Shown: positions 26,322 to 41,300 of the stretch, one piece after another | How positions within the stretch are numbered: the first letter of the stretch is position 1 | How the letters are laid out: each line of letters starts with the position of its first letter | NCBI GenBank assembly: GCA_018389105.1 | Contig: JACATO010002731.1 | Coordinates: 620,001-684,000 of the forward strand | Direction: 5' to 3' | Source of the DNA: Nautilus pompilius | Taxonomy: Eukaryota > Mollusca > Cephalopoda > Nautilida > Nautilidae | DNA length: 64,000 nucleotides | Made by a program: the position numbers and the translations under genes | Notes under the pieces: generated by a model | Told to the model about the DNA's origin: nothing | What the model saw: the letters and a program-made list of their open reading frames with translations, nothing else | The model's database searches: none

Positions 26322-29300
26322 GTGAGTGTAATCTAAGCTGAAATTTCGCGAGAAACATGCTAATTCTGTAATTAATCTCTCTTTACATACATACATACAG
26401 TAGGTATATATGAGATCAACGTGACGCAGTTTAACTTTGAGCTTGAGTTACATCACCGACTTCATCACTGATTAGTTTCTCTTCTCCGCTCATTGTCTTT
26501 TTTTTCCCTCCAGAACTGATGAAAGAAGGAAATGAGAGGATTTGTTGTTTATCTTGTTACCCGTATTGGTAATAGGAATAAGAATTTATTGCTATCACAC
26601 TTAAATTTAAAATAAATATAATTTTTGTCTCATTTAAATGGAGAATTTTTCAACCACTTGTTTTCAAGAATTAAAAAAAAATTTACTTGCTTTGATAATA
26701 AAACATTCGTTTCACGTATCTATTATTTTGGATTGATTATGAGTTGTTCATATTAATTGTTGAGTTTATATTCTTTGTGTCAGTCAGTGTAAAACCCTGC
26801 CTGCCTGCATGCCTACCTCTCTCTACCTTTGCCAAATCTGCAGCATGTGCAATTTTCGGGTTAAAATCATGTCAGTTAATGTAAACCTCTTGTGACTCAA
26901 CTTCAACACAAAGACATGAAAAATAGTTTTAAAATTTAGCCAGTGAACGAACCCAGTTCTTAGAATGTAGAATCTAACGCGTATTTTCTTTAAGCTTTTA
27001 TTTTTACAATTTTTGGGGTAGAAATTCAAAAAAAAATTCTGGGGTATATTTTATCAGTGGAAGGAAAAGAAAAAAGGAAGTTTAAGATTAACTATCCTCT
27101 TTTTAGTAAGTGTGCTCCCTTTTCCCATTTCAGATAGATTTTAGTTGACATTCTCTATCTAATTTTTTATTAATAGTTTGTTGTTTGCTCATGTGTTATA
27201 CCTATTTAAAGCACTCCATAAACTTTAGTATTAAAACATAAGACATCAGAATTAATCTATAATGGATTGCTGCTACATTCATGCAGAGATTTTAAGTAGT
27301 GTTGCTGTGTAGCTGATCATTATGCTGCTTCAAACATCAATGTCGACATTTGTAATTCAGTAGGCCTGGTGAATGCTACAATCATTTGAAGATTTTTTAC
27401 AATTCCTTGTTGTTTTTAGTAGAGATTAGCATTTTATAGGCAGTGTTTCCTTTGGGTAGAGTATTTTAAACAATGATGCAGAACATACTCTGTTGTTTCT
27501 GCTGAGGCCACAAACACCTTTCAGAGCTTATAGACGTGTTCTTATAATCTATTGTAGCTGGTCATTTGAAGTATGTTGACATGATCTCTTCTCCGTAGTT
27601 TGATTTGTGGGAGTTTGTCAGTTTGGTAGTTATTATGAAAAGCTTTTCCATTTTTGTTTGTGATCATTTTTATGATAGGCTTGGCCTTAATGTTTGTGAT
27701 TGGATATTCCCACTGATGTGCTTCACTATCTTGTTTTGTTGGGTGGTCTGCTTTTCTATTTCTATCAGTGTTACAGTTTGTAATGATTCACTGGATAACT
27801 ACCTGTGCTGATGTCTTCTGTAGAACAGATTGGACTTGTTCCAATGTTGGTTCTTAGTTTTAACTTTTAAGGGATTTCAGCATTGACAAAGCATTTTCTG
27901 AAAGTAGAATTTAGCTGAGAGTTTCAAACTTTGCTTTGCAATTAGTGCAAATGGTAGCTGTATAAATTGCTTATCTTCCAAGGTAGCTCTTGCTGTTCTA
28001 TTATGGAGAGACTACGTGATTCACTTGTACATGTTTTGTGTTATATTATTGGCTCTGAAAGGCAATTTCAGTTTTCTGAATAAAAGTGCTTTTTGATCTT
28101 CTGTGCTCTTAACTGTACAGAATTCTGCTGGTTCAGTAACCAGAAAATTATTTTTCTCTAAATAATGCATTAGTCTACTTTGGACAATTTTCTTCTTATG
28201 TTCTTCTACACAGCTGGTCAAGTTGATCAGTCAATAATTGCTGTGAGTTGTTTTACAATAAATTTTAGACATATTCAACAAGGTTACGACTGTGCCTGCA
28301 CCACATGGGGTCCCGAACATCTGTCTTTAGTAGTGAAGTTATTTATTTGATTTCTATTCTACCTGTTTGGTATGGTTGTTTTTAGCTCCCACCAGGATTA
28401 CTTAGTCTTAAAGTTATTGAGATAGGTAAGCCCCCTCAATTAGAACAAAAGTTACAGATAATTAAAGGAGGAGAGGTAATTTTAATGGTGATACAATGTA
28501 CCTATTCAAATGGTTTAAGTGAAAAACAAAATTCTTCTATTTTCATTTGGGTTTTATAGAAATCTGTTTAAAACAATTTTTTTAAAATCTCAGTTTTCAT
28601 CAGTGATTTTAACATAACACTTTTATAGAAATATAATATGTCAAAAAATAGATATTTATAACTGTTAGTATGCAAGTTATAGAAATTTACATATTTTGCT
28701 GTTAGCTTTGTTTCAAATTAAACTTTAATCACTGTTTGAAAAAACCCAAGCATTATCAGCATGAATTGTTTATTTTTTTATTTGAGGCTTCAGAGACTGG
28801 TTGATAGGGTACATCTAGCATCTGTTTTATGAATTGCTAGTTGATAATTACATTCAAGCAAGTTCTGAAAATGAAAAAAGGGTTATGCAAGCCAATTCAT
28901 TTTACTTTGCTTTATTTACTTATTTTATTTCAATGTTTAAAGAAAAATACAGTTGTGTAGGCTTAGCTTCAGTCTCAGGTAAATGACAAGTTACGAAAAC
29001 TGTGTTTCAGGATGGCAACTTTTTTAAGATGATGTGGCTTTCAAATTATAAATGAAATAAAAGCAAAAAAAAACTTGTATTTTATGGATGAAATGTATGC
29101 AAATGTAGAATGCCTTGGTTTCTAAGCAAATTAGAGGACATTTTACCAATTTCTTGATCGAGTTGTTGATAATTTAATTTTAAGAAATGTCATTGAAAAA
29201 AAAAATATTAATCTTGGTTCTGTTTTCTTTTAGATATACAGTATAAAAAAGTAGCTCAGAACTTCATTGGTGGTAAATATGACGATGTGCTTAAAAATTC

Positions 29301-32300
29301 ATTGGCTCAGAACTTGTTTTGTGGAAACTTGGCTGACAGAACCCCAGCTGGTTTAGAGAACTTGATTAGGAGGAATGTGGAAGAATTGCTTGCTGATGAT
29401 AATCACAACAGGTAGAATGAGTTATCAATTCATCTTTACAGACAAATTTATGTTAGCCATTCTTTTGCATATTTGTTACTATTGCTGTCATCTTTATTAT
29501 AAATGTAATATTGGTGTTTGTTTTCTTGTTAAAATTATGCACCACAGTAACTATAATGGCTAAAATATTTTCTTAGCATTAACTTTTTAATGCAGCTAAC
29601 TGCATTTTATAGTGTCATGTTTTCAAAAACTTTTATAAGGGGGCTTGCTGTCTTTATAATATCTGATTTTTTTCTCTTGAAAATGCATTACAAAAAACAA
29701 TTTGTTAACAGTTGTTTTAAAAATTGAATTCATGCATAATTCATGGGTACTTTGTTAATTTTAACTGTAAGACAAAGAGAAATAACTTAAAATAAGAAGC
29801 ACTCATTTGATTTGTTTGCAGTTACTAAAAGATTATAGAGCATACTGTTAATAATTTTTTGAAAGATGGCTTTTTTATGACAAATTAATTTTTTGAAGTT
29901 GTGGGTTGTCTTATAACTGAGATATAAAGTGAAAGTTGTCTGAAATCTGGTGTTTATCAGTAAAGGAAAAATCAATACTGCAATATTTAATGGCTTTTTT
30001 TGGGGAGACTTTGTTGATTTAAATGTTATGTGCCTGTCACATTAATAAAATATTATCAGTCAATTGGTATTTTCCTTTTTAAATAATAATTTTGATGCCA
30101 TTGTGATTTATTTAATTGAATTAGAAATTATAAGTTAATCAGATAGTGAATGCATTTTAATACAGCCAAGAATATGCCACTATTTTGAATTTTGGGCATG
30201 TTTTCACATGTGTCTGCAATATACATGCAGTAACTGTTTTGATAGGGTACCTCACCTGTTGACACCAAAATGTCTGAGGCAATCTTAAGAGATCATGTTG
30301 TTTCAATAAACAATTACTATGAAATTATCATTCACATTTGTAACACCACACAATATATTGATAGATACATATATACCCAATTATCTGATGATGGTGCAAC
30401 CCAAGCCAGTGTGTATTTATCTAATTAAAACCAATTAAATCTAGTGACTCCTGTGTAATAAACATATTTACTAAAAACAATAACGTTTATGTTATATCAG
30501 GATTTACTGTACTTGTTTCCAAAGCGAGCAATTGATCTACTGAATATTGTTTGATGTAATAAAGGAATATCTTTCTGACTCTTCAAAATCTTATTTTCTG
30601 ACCTTGTCTTATAATAAGATCAATGCTAAAATCACTATTTTTTGTCTGAGAGTCATCTTATAAGTGGTATGGATGGTACACAAAACATGCTGTATTTTTG
30701 TAATCTTCTTTTGAAGTATTTTCAGAATTCAAGATTATAGATTTGTGAAATTAAAGAATCACCAATCATTATGATACTTTTCCAGAAATGTATAGGTAAC
30801 ATAAGCCTTGGTGGCAAAGTGGTTTAGTTTAGTTAGAGAGAGTACTTGCATATAATGCAGAGCATAAGTTTTAATGTTCCGTCTTCATCCAGATGCCAGA
30901 CTCATTGAGTATCTAACATAAAATCAGATAAAGAAGATCAAAGGCGGTTGGATACAGTTTTGGCCATGTAACTCAAATGTATACAGTAGTCATGGAAATT
31001 GCCATGATAATGCCTAACTTTCCTACCAAAATTGGAAGTGGCAGATATGTGTGATGAAGAATTGGCAATATATTTCCTAGCTGCTATTGAAACACTAAGC
31101 TTTTTCACCAGGGTTGTCTTCCTTTTAAATGTTGGTGTATATCAATAACAATAATGCTGACCTTATGATACTGACCTTGTAATTCTTTATGTACTGTAGT
31201 GGTTGTGTAAACTGGTGTTTTCCAACAACACTTGCTTCCTATGTGTTCCTTTAGAATGGATAGGAATTTTATTTATTTTTTAATTTTTTTAAACTAATTA
31301 ACTTCTGTTGATATTACATACACACGCTACAGAAGTTTATAGATGAAATATGTGGCATAGGTAATCCAGCACATGCACTCTTGGTAGTAACAGTTATTGC
31401 CTGACTATAGCTGCTGGTAGTTTGGAATGGAACTTTCACCAATTTAGTTGACTTAATCAAAAAAAAAAACAAACTGAAATTTATAATCTGAATGGACTAC
31501 AGCAGTTGCTTATTTAACTGCCATAACTAATTTAGCAAACATTGATTTAAACAAAACAAATTACTAGGGGCATTCAAATGAAACCTGGCTTAGACAGCAC
31601 ACCCCTGGTGGTGTCTGACTAGATTTAATTTGAATGGCTCTAGTACAGACAGATTGCAATTATCTGTTATCAGCCCAATCCACCAGATCACAATTTACTG
31701 CTTATACAACTGGAATTTTTTCTATACATTTGAAACACAGACAGATGGAAGCCTGATATCAAGTAATAAAAAAAAACAAAAACATTGCTACATGTGTCCT
31801 GTTTATGTGACTGACTTCATCTCTCTCGGTTTTATTTTCAGGGCAATTGAAGTCCTGATAGTGGGTGTGGCTTTTTTGCAGTTGTTTGTTCAGAACAACT
31901 GGACAGGGCCCCTAACATCTGTGCATCCATGGAAGCTGATTCCAGGTCCACTGTTCACAGATAATGAGGTAGAAATACTCTTTGTAGATTAAAAAGTAAA
32001 CAAAAATCTGATGTGGTTCAACTTACTGACAGAGCTTGTCATATTTATGGGCAAGGTTATAAAAAAGAAAGCCATGAATGTGAATTTAGCTTAGCTTAAA
32101 CATTTCAATCCTGAAAGGATCTTTGAAATAATTATATTTAAAATGATTAAAACGAAGACTTTTATTGAAATAACAAACCACATTTAGTTGAGCTTAATTT
32201 TAAGGAGACAGGAGGCCATCAAACTTATGCAAGAGCTCTCTGTCAGGAAAAGGAGATGGTGATCAATACAGTTCTTAAGTTAGTTAATGTCACTACCAAC

Positions 32301-35300
32301 TACATTTGTCAGAATTTATTTGACTCATTAAAAAATCTGTTGATAAAAATACTTGATTTCTCTCCCTGTATATATAATACTGAAACTATTGATCATCATC
32401 TGCTTTCTTATTTATAAAACCAACTCATTTGTACATGTTTATTTGTAAATACATAATGTTTTGTTCACTTGAAAGTGTATTTTGAAATGGTAACTTGTTA
32501 ATAATACAGGTGTAATTTTTTTTAAAAAAGACAAAAAATGGATAATATCAATTAGAATTTTTTAATACATTTTTTATATAGGTGAAGAGCTTTGCAAAAT
32601 CCATTACAATGGAAATGTGTGTAGATGGTGAGCCATTATATGAACTATGTCACTATGTGGAATTTCTGTATTTGTCCAGATGCATTTTGCTTGGCTGTAA
32701 CTCACTTTTAAAGAATCTACAAGTAAGTGAAATAAAAATACTAATGCTATTTTTTAATTTATGTATTTTTGCTGAAAATTTATTATAATTTTCTAATCAT
32801 TAAGGCATTTGTAAACAGTTTGTAAACTACTCATTCATTGAGTTTGTAGTCGGCTATGGGAATTACAAACTGGGAATGGAATTCCCAGAAAGCCCCAAGA
32901 AAATGGTTTCACTGTTTTCAAAAGCTGGAAAGTAAATTTTGGGATATTTTTTTTGGAAGGAATATAAATGGATTTGAATTATCAGAGAGTTAATAAAACA
33001 AAAAAACAAACTCTCTCTTCATAATTGTTGACTAGCCAGTAAAATAATTCATGAAGAAAAGTAGAGGATGTTATGATGAAAAAGGTATCAATGAAAATGT
33101 GAAAATAATTCTATTTTTTGTGTACATTTAATAAAAGTCATACTATGTACACTAATAAATTGATGGGACATTTCACCGATGAGTCTACAGTTATGGCTGG
33201 CTTGGACATTGAACAATAAAATTTTTTGATTGAACTTTTTAATTGAGAGAGAGGATAAATGAAAACTGCTTGAAACAAATCAGCAGCATTTTTAAAGTAC
33301 AGCTGCCACCTTTATCTGAAATTGTCAAATTATCAAAACAACAAGTACAGAGATAAAACAATAGATTGAGATAGAATACATTAAAAAATGCTGATTTGTG
33401 CTAGCATCCTGTAAGATTTACTACATTCTTTAGTTTTCATCTTTATTGCTAATCCTTTTAATTTAAAAAAAATAATCTCTTAGACCAGCTGAAAAATAAT
33501 AGATCAAAATCTAGTACATTGAATCTCAAGTTGAATAATGCTTGTAAATTTTGTATACATATTGTTGTTAACGATTTAAAGACAATATATGTCATTAAAT
33601 AAACATGAAGATAGTGAATCTTTTGAAGAGTTTTTCTTAGTGCTGGCAAAATTAATTATTACTACATTTTTGTTTGTACAGACAGCTGACTGGTGGTTGA
33701 TGAGATGTCTTTCTATTCACCAGCAAGTCCTGGATGAAAAATCACCAACACTGAAGAAAAGAATATATGAATTAATTGAAAATTGTAAGATTTTTTGTTT
33801 GTCTGTGTTGCTATTTAAATGTCAATTTTATAAAACTGTGCACACAAGTTGACCATAAGGGCTATGACGAACATTACCTTCCTTATTAATGTAACCCCTT
33901 TTGTAACAACAAATTGCTCTGTCCCCATGTGTTTCTGCATTACAATTGTGTTGACTAAATATGCAGCTAGTTTAACACAAAACCTAACTAGTCCTAAGCT
34001 GGAGCACAAATGCACCCCAGGTGATATAAGAAAGAAAAAACTGACTTGTTATATGGAGGGTTAACTGAACAGTTTGTTACTCTTACATTTCTTACTAGAT
34101 CATGTAAAACAAATGTCGAAAGTAAGCAGATCACTCAATGTTACTTAATTATTCTTATTCTTCCACACTCTTCTTCATCTACAGTGATAGACATAGCTGT
34201 TGTATTTCTGATATCATGCTGTGTGAGACTAACATTTGCTTGTGTTTGTAAATAGGGCTTTTGTTTTTTTATGTTTTGAAAATATTTCATCAGTGATTAG
34301 TGCAGGCTTAGTGAATACATCACTGCTGTAGAAGTTTAATAAGGTTATATTAAAACAAGGTTTTGTTAAAATTCAATTTTGATTAATTAGCAAATATTTT
34401 TATTAGAAAGAATGTCAAGAAACTCCAGAGAAACCACCTTTTAAAACCTAAAGTTTAATTTAAAAAGAAGCATTTCTATGAGATTCCTAATAAAATTGTT
34501 AGAACTGTGAAAAAATGGTTTGTGGTGTGCATGCATACACAGACAGAGCCTGCTGAGTTATATCCCATGTAATTGTTATACAAGAAATCCAAGAGATTGG
34601 CTTATCAAATTGTAACATTGGTGATCACAAAATGTGACAAATAAACAATGTGTTAAAGGTCTGTGTCATGATACACTAAAATACAAATACATAATTTAAT
34701 TTCATACTTTCTTTTACACTTTTGTTGTTTTTAAAAAAAATTTCTTGTAATTCCCAAATTTGTTAGAGAACTTGTATTTTAAGAAGCTACATATCTAGAA
34801 GAGTTATTGCACCCATTACAGCAATTATTGAAGGCCAAACAAACCTAAAATCAAAGAGGGGAAGAAAGAAAACTTTCAAACCCATCATCACCAACATTAC
34901 TGTTAGTTGTGTGCTTATGAAATTTTGCCATATGTTTACTGTAAATTCCAATTTTGTCAATCAGTACCTCCTTAAAAACTAAAAGAAAATTTTTTTATAA
35001 AACAGTGTTGGTAGTTGTCTTTCTTTTTTCCTAATGCATGTGCATGTTTATAAGAGAGATGTTTTTTATGGTTTTACTTAATATGATACAAAATTAAACT
35101 TTTAAAAAATGCTTTTTTTTCAGTGTCTGAAAAATCCATACTTGCTGATGGTCAGAACAGGTTAGTGAGTCTCAAAGTGCTCATATTATGATTTTCTGGT
35201 TTTAATTGTTACTCTATGTATTTTTCCAGAATCAAATGCTAGAGAAGTGTGGAGCTGTTTCAGATTTTAAAAAAATGTTTATGTAGCAGGTTTTGTTGAT

Positions 35301-38300
35301 CAGAATAATGCCATCACCATATATTATGATTGTTGCTGTTCTCATTACAGGGTTTAAATCAGCTAAATCTAAAATTACATTGAGAATATGACTGGTACAG
35401 TTTTTCCTCCTCTTCATTCTGTATCTCATTGTGTTTAATTGTCTTCACTAGTCTTTGAGGGGATTTAGCAACATATTTCACAGAGTGCTTCAGTTTCTGA
35501 CCACAGCCATTTTAATAATCCATAGCTTTAGCATAATGTTATTTATCATTGATTCTCAGTAACTTCTCATATATCCCATGATTCTTGCTTGAAAGTCAGC
35601 TGTGGTTTTGTTTGTTGCATCATATGGCATGGCAAACAAGCATCGACTAGGTCAGATGGATTCCAGTGTTTAACAAGGATTGTTTTCTTCAGATCAAAAC
35701 TATTTGCATGTAATCCACCTCATTTTCACCAAATCAGAAGTCCTATATTTATTTGTATTTGTGGAAGCAGGTTAGTATATATGAGATACAAACACAAATA
35801 ATTGCATGGATTACCATAACACTAGAAGAGCCTTGAAAATTCATTCAAAATTTCAAAATATTGTTTCAGAGTATCCATGGTTATTATAGTGTCTGACTTG
35901 GGGATGACAAAATATTTTTATTATTTTACATAAAACAACTTCTGGATGTAGAATCAGCATTTGTTAGCATTTATTGATGTGCAGTTTGCCTGCATGCATG
36001 GACTATTTGTTGACATCCAGACTTAACTTTCAGGTGTGTTGTTAACAGGCTGCTTGTTTTAACTATGGACTACAAACTTCATTTGTAAAAGATCCTGCTA
36101 AAATCATTTTGCTAAGAGGTAGAACTAAATAGAGAACCTAGAAAGTATCAATGAATATGAGATAATTTAAGAAGAAATCAAACTACCAGGTAGAGAGTGA
36201 ACCACATTTATCTGCATCTCGAGGTGACCTCATTGATGAGATCTAATTTTTAAAGGCTGTTTACTACATATAGTATTAAAATGTATTAATACTGATTCCA
36301 CTGTTTTTTTAGAAAGACATTTTAGTCATTGAACATATTAAATTGTTTCTCTTTTTGATAATGAGGTAATTCAATGGCCATTTCAGAAAACTGAACATTG
36401 AATTTCATGTGGAGATTGGACACCTTTATATCCAGTATTACCAGTTCAGGAAAGCAAAGGAACACTTCAACAAAGCAAGTGATTTAGCTGGGTTGGGCAT
36501 AGAGTTAACAGGTAAGAAGAAACAAAAATTTATATTGAGTGAAATAAATACATAATTAGAAATATCACTTTGGAATCTTATAGTCAACCTAAGGTATGTG
36601 GGTTTGCAACTTTTTATTTTTATGGTTCCATGCTAATCTTGCAAGGTCAGTGAATGTGTGAAAAAAACATTAGCAGTTTTCTTAACTGTTCACCAGAATT
36701 GAGTAATTCTTTTTTTAAATTTGAAGATGACACTTGTTTGAATGCTATGACAAAGGGATTTTGTATATTTATTTTTAAAAGCATTTGTAAATCCAACCAA
36801 CAAACTAATACAGATAGCAAACTGTTCTGATAACACTGCATTTATCATGCTATAGGCAGACAGCATTCTAAATTTGGATGAACAATAAGACATCTATTGG
36901 TGCCAGAAAATGATAATTATTTTACTGGGCGGAAAATGCACTAGAAAATATCGATAGGCATGGTACTACTGAATCTATATTTCCTCCGTTTACATTGCTA
37001 TCTATTTTCTACTATACCTACATCAACATATCAACTGAATATCCACTACACTGGAATAAATAAAAAAAAAATGTTTTTGTGAAAATTTGAAAAAATTCAT
37101 TAAATTATTAAACTCATCAACCAAAGAAACTAATTCAAATTATTGTTTATTAATTATTATATTTTCATTCTGTTGTTTTTAAAATTAAAATTATTTTTTC
37201 TCTTTAGCATTAAAATTTGCTTAGTAGTTTTGGGGACAATTTTAATTATTGTCTCTCTAATTTTCAGGTGCACTGGGCAAGCGAACCAGGTTTCAAGAAA
37301 CTGATATAGCACAATTACACCTGGATGTGACACGTACATCTGACAAGAAATTGGCTTCAGTGTCTTCGCATATTGTTAAATCCACAGGATTAACCTCATC
37401 TCTAGTAATGTATCCCAAGGTAAGATATGCTAGGTGATTGTTATTAACAATGATGTGAGTTTGCTACTTCTCTTATTTACTGGGCTGGATACAGCCAAAC
37501 CATAAGAAGGTGACATGCATCCCTCTTTAGTCTGAGAAAGCACAGGAACCTGGTATAATTGGAAATGCCTCTCAACCAGGAAATGTTGATATTGCATAAC
37601 TGAGAAAGTAGCTTGCTTTTCAATTCTGAAACTCCTTGAGTTAGAGTCACTCTCTCTTTCTATTGTTTTTTTTTGTTATAACTACCAGCATTGTTTGTTT
37701 TTTTTTTTTTCTTATAACAGTTTAGTTTTAAAGTTTTTGTTTGTTTTTTTTTATAGATATTTTATTCTGATTTTCTGTCATTTTACATTTAATTATAGAA
37801 CATTCAGCTGGATGATGATACAACACTGGACACTGTGAAATTTAAGGATTCAGATGAAGTGGCGGAGCAGGATTTGACCCCACTGGAGCAAACTGTGATA
37901 CTGGGATTAATGTAAGAAGTTTCTTATTTATTGACAATATCTGATCAGATAATCTCTTGCCTTAGACAACAAAAAAAAAAAAATAAGATTTAAAGTTAAA
38001 AAAATATATGTTTTGGTTTTTTTTTTACTGAACATAAAAATGCTTAAGTCATCAGACTTTTTAAAATGTTGCCATAAATTTTAATTTAACAGTATTTTAA
38101 AGTTTAACTAAATTAAAACTCATTTCAAAAAAAATATTTTGTTTGGTGTATAAATATGCCTTGGAATTTACTAAAAAAAAATAGAAATTTCTTTATATTT
38201 TTTGAAGGTGTATGCTTATTCAATGAAAATCTCAGAGAAACTCTTTTTTGTTGAAGATCAAATGAAATACTGCAATGTAAATGATGTTTTTCTTCAATAA

Positions 38301-41300
38301 AGTCTCAACTAGAGTTATTTGATTCAGTGCAGAAGCTTTACCATTTTAAACGTATGGCCTGGTAGTCTGCTGGAGATGAAACAGCAACACAAATTTTAAC
38401 CAATCAAAAGCACAAAAATCCTTGAGTTAAAATTTGGATTATGTTTCCTGGTTTTAATATTTCACATCCATTAATTTTTTTTATGTTTTGTTAATGACAA
38501 AAAACCATTGCTTTACAAGCCTCTTAAGCTACAGAAAAAAACTTTATGATTTAAAAAAATTGTAAATGGTCATTACTGTCACTATCAAGATCAAGAACCT
38601 CTTTATCTCAATCATCTATAATTTTGTTAATAAGAAATTGTTTAATAATAAAAGCTTGCAGATATTTGCCTCATTTAGATAATTCATGTTTTTATATTTA
38701 TTGTTAATAACCAGCAGAATGTTCATATCCACTTGCACCTGTATGACATTCTACTTCTCTGATAGGTAATCTCATCTTAAACATCTGTCAGCTAAACCAG
38801 GCCTACCCAATTTGTTTCTTTTCATATTAATTTTAACTAATTCAGGTGTTTATAGGAACTCCCCACAGATTTAACATATGTTACTATTATTTGTGATTTG
38901 GATTCACTACAGAAATTACTGATCACAAGTTATCAAGAAATAATTTAATTATTCTTATACTAGAGACTGCTGTGCCTTTCAGCTCTTGAATGAGAGAGGA
39001 AAAAAGATAGTGACATTAGAAACCTTATGAACACCATATGGTGTACCACAGGTATGGAGCATAATCAAAAACCATTCAGTACAGTGTATAATTATGATGT
39101 GCACAAAGTTGTTTGCAGTCTTCTTGATAGAAAGCTATGTTTCAAAAGTTAAAATTTACTAACATTTCTTTGAAAGGCTTCAATATTCCCTTAATTATTT
39201 TGGAAATTTTCACAAACCTCTCCTTAGTCTTTTTTGTATCTTAATCTTTATGGATCACAGCATGGTCAAGATCAGTATAAAGACTTACTGCAGAGCGCTA
39301 CTGGAATTCCTTTGGTTTTGTTTGTACGTTCTCCCATGTTATCCAGCAGCATTTTCCTGGCTTCTTATCAGCACATTTCAACTTTGTTTGATAATTACCC
39401 TTAGATCTTGAACAAAATCAAGCAGCTTTGTCAAAGTAACTGAAATAGAATAGTGTCAAAAATCATTTTTTAAATTCCCTGTTTGGATACCTTATACTCA
39501 GGAGTTCTTTTTTTATTTTGAAAATTTTATTATATTTTGTTCACTTAATTCATTAGTTGTTTCTTCAATTAATTTTTTTTTGGTTTTGGTAAACTTTATA
39601 CTTATATCACATCTAGTCATACAAAATACTCTTATCCTTTTCAATATAAGAAGAAATTATTTGATATTATGCACAGATAGATAAGGCAAGTCTTACTGAT
39701 TTTAGAAGAAATGTCAATAGTTTATGGATAGATCTTATACTTCTAGTCTTCTCAATTCTGAATGATTGAAAGAAAACTTGTTTTCTCTCACTTACCTATG
39801 ATGTCTGATGGGAATATACTGATGCTGAAACATTATTACTCTCTAAATATTTATGATTCTGCTTTTGTAAATGGAAACAAAGGTGAATAAGTTTTTAAAA
39901 TATGCTGCTGCTTTGTTTGCTTGTTCTACTTCATTCTTTGTTTAAATTAACTTTTATTGTATGATTTCACAAATGTGAATGTTTTTGTTTTTCTTCAAAT
40001 GACACTATTAAAATTTTATTCTACTACAAATCTTGAAAATAACATTTCTCCAAATAACTCCCTTATTTGTCCTCTGCAGAATGCACTGTTTTAATTAATA
40101 TTTGCAAAATTTTCTGGTGTTACATGATCCCAAATCATCATTCTCAAAGATCTCTTATCTTCAGTGCTCAATTTGCATCTTTTAGCTTGCATGCATATGA
40201 AGGGTAACATCTGATAGTATATAAAGATTTTTTCTGTCTTTTTTAAAATACTGTAATCTGTGTATTTTTTAAATATTATATCAGGGAGGACAGACGTCGT
40301 TCACAACCTAATCAGGAGAAACTAACTACAGAGGAACTGATGGCATACATTTTGGTTAGTTGATAACAATTTTAAAGAATAAATCCCATGTTCTGAAGAC
40401 AGTTAATTCATTTCATAGGTATTTTGTTGTAAGTCTGATTGTTTAGATCATATTAGTTATATAGTTAATAAAGAGTTGAGAAACAAGACTTGGGCAGAAG
40501 GAATTGCATCAATATTGATGCATAGTTTATCTGATCAACGGGTTTCCGAATCAGATGTAGGATGCTCATAAATTAAAAAAATAGTTGAGTATTGCTGTTA
40601 AAAAAGATGAAAAATTAATGTTGTATTTTTTTTTAAACACTTAATAGCAACAACATTGTACAAGTGGGCCTGATAACTTTATAGTTTTTTGAAAAAATGA
40701 ACCTTTTCTTTAACAGTCTTTCATTGGTGTATGGAATCTGGAGGAAGCTTCTACCCATTGATAATTGAGAAAATTTTTCATGGTATAATGCTTTGGACGC
40801 TGATACATTGCTCAGCTCTAGAATAGCATTTAAAAAAAAAACTAACTAATAATGCAGATTCAGGATGCTACAGTGCTGCAACTCCAACAATACTTTTAAT
40901 GTTTCAAATTTAAAAAAAAAATATAATACAAAACTTGTGTAATTGTCAAAAGGCATTGTTGGGATACTTACATTATATTTTTGAAAATAAAGTTTGAGAC
41001 ACTTGTTACACTGAAAATAATACTCTTTGCAGAATAATATTGTAAGAAAAATTTGTTAAATGTTTTTTTAATTATTGAATCAATGCATTTCTGAAGCATT
41101 ATTTATACTATATAATTATTTGAATCTAAAGGTCACCAATCATGTTGCCATGATTACCTGGGTTGGAGAAGGTAGTAGATGTGACAGACCAATAGAACAT
41201 GTCATTTTCAGATGTGGGAGGAAATCCCTACAACCAGCTGAGGAAGAAGAGAAAATGTGCCAGGCTGGATTGCCAAACCAACCAAGGCAGTCCAACCAGG

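Larger units (their letters stand above)
26322..29233 (+). other. TTC27 intron 1
   Basis: Apart from the LINE relic and the CGCG motif near its start, nothing is recognised. A 68-codon reverse frame at 26823-27029 and the plus frame at 27605-27811 carry no family motif. Confidence 0.6.
29412..31841 (+). other. TTC27 intron 2
   Basis: Holds the diverged SINE and the 80-bp element. The remainder (29.4-30.8 kb) is AT-rich with nothing recognised. Confidence 0.6.
31969..37798 (+). other. TTC27 introns 3-8, unremarkable
   Basis: Between exons 3 and 9, the introns (612, 959, 1,339, 1,226, 756 and 379 bases) contain no supported gene or named element. The 35.2-35.8 kb stretch (intron 6) has a reverse open frame with [10 protein letters not shown], faintly like a LINE RT box, but this is too weak to call. 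Confidence 0.5.

Noticed and set aside
27605-27811. 68-codon plus frame in intron 1
   Set aside because: It overlaps the minus-strand LINE relic and has no motif of its own.
31630-31841. Upstream part of the open frame leading into TTC27 exon 3
   Set aside because: Intronic read-through; the conserved protein begins only after the AG at 31840-31841.
35200-35810. Possible LINE reverse-transcriptase piece on the minus strand
   Set aside because: Only one weak YGDG-like motif; no ordered set of RT blocks could be read.
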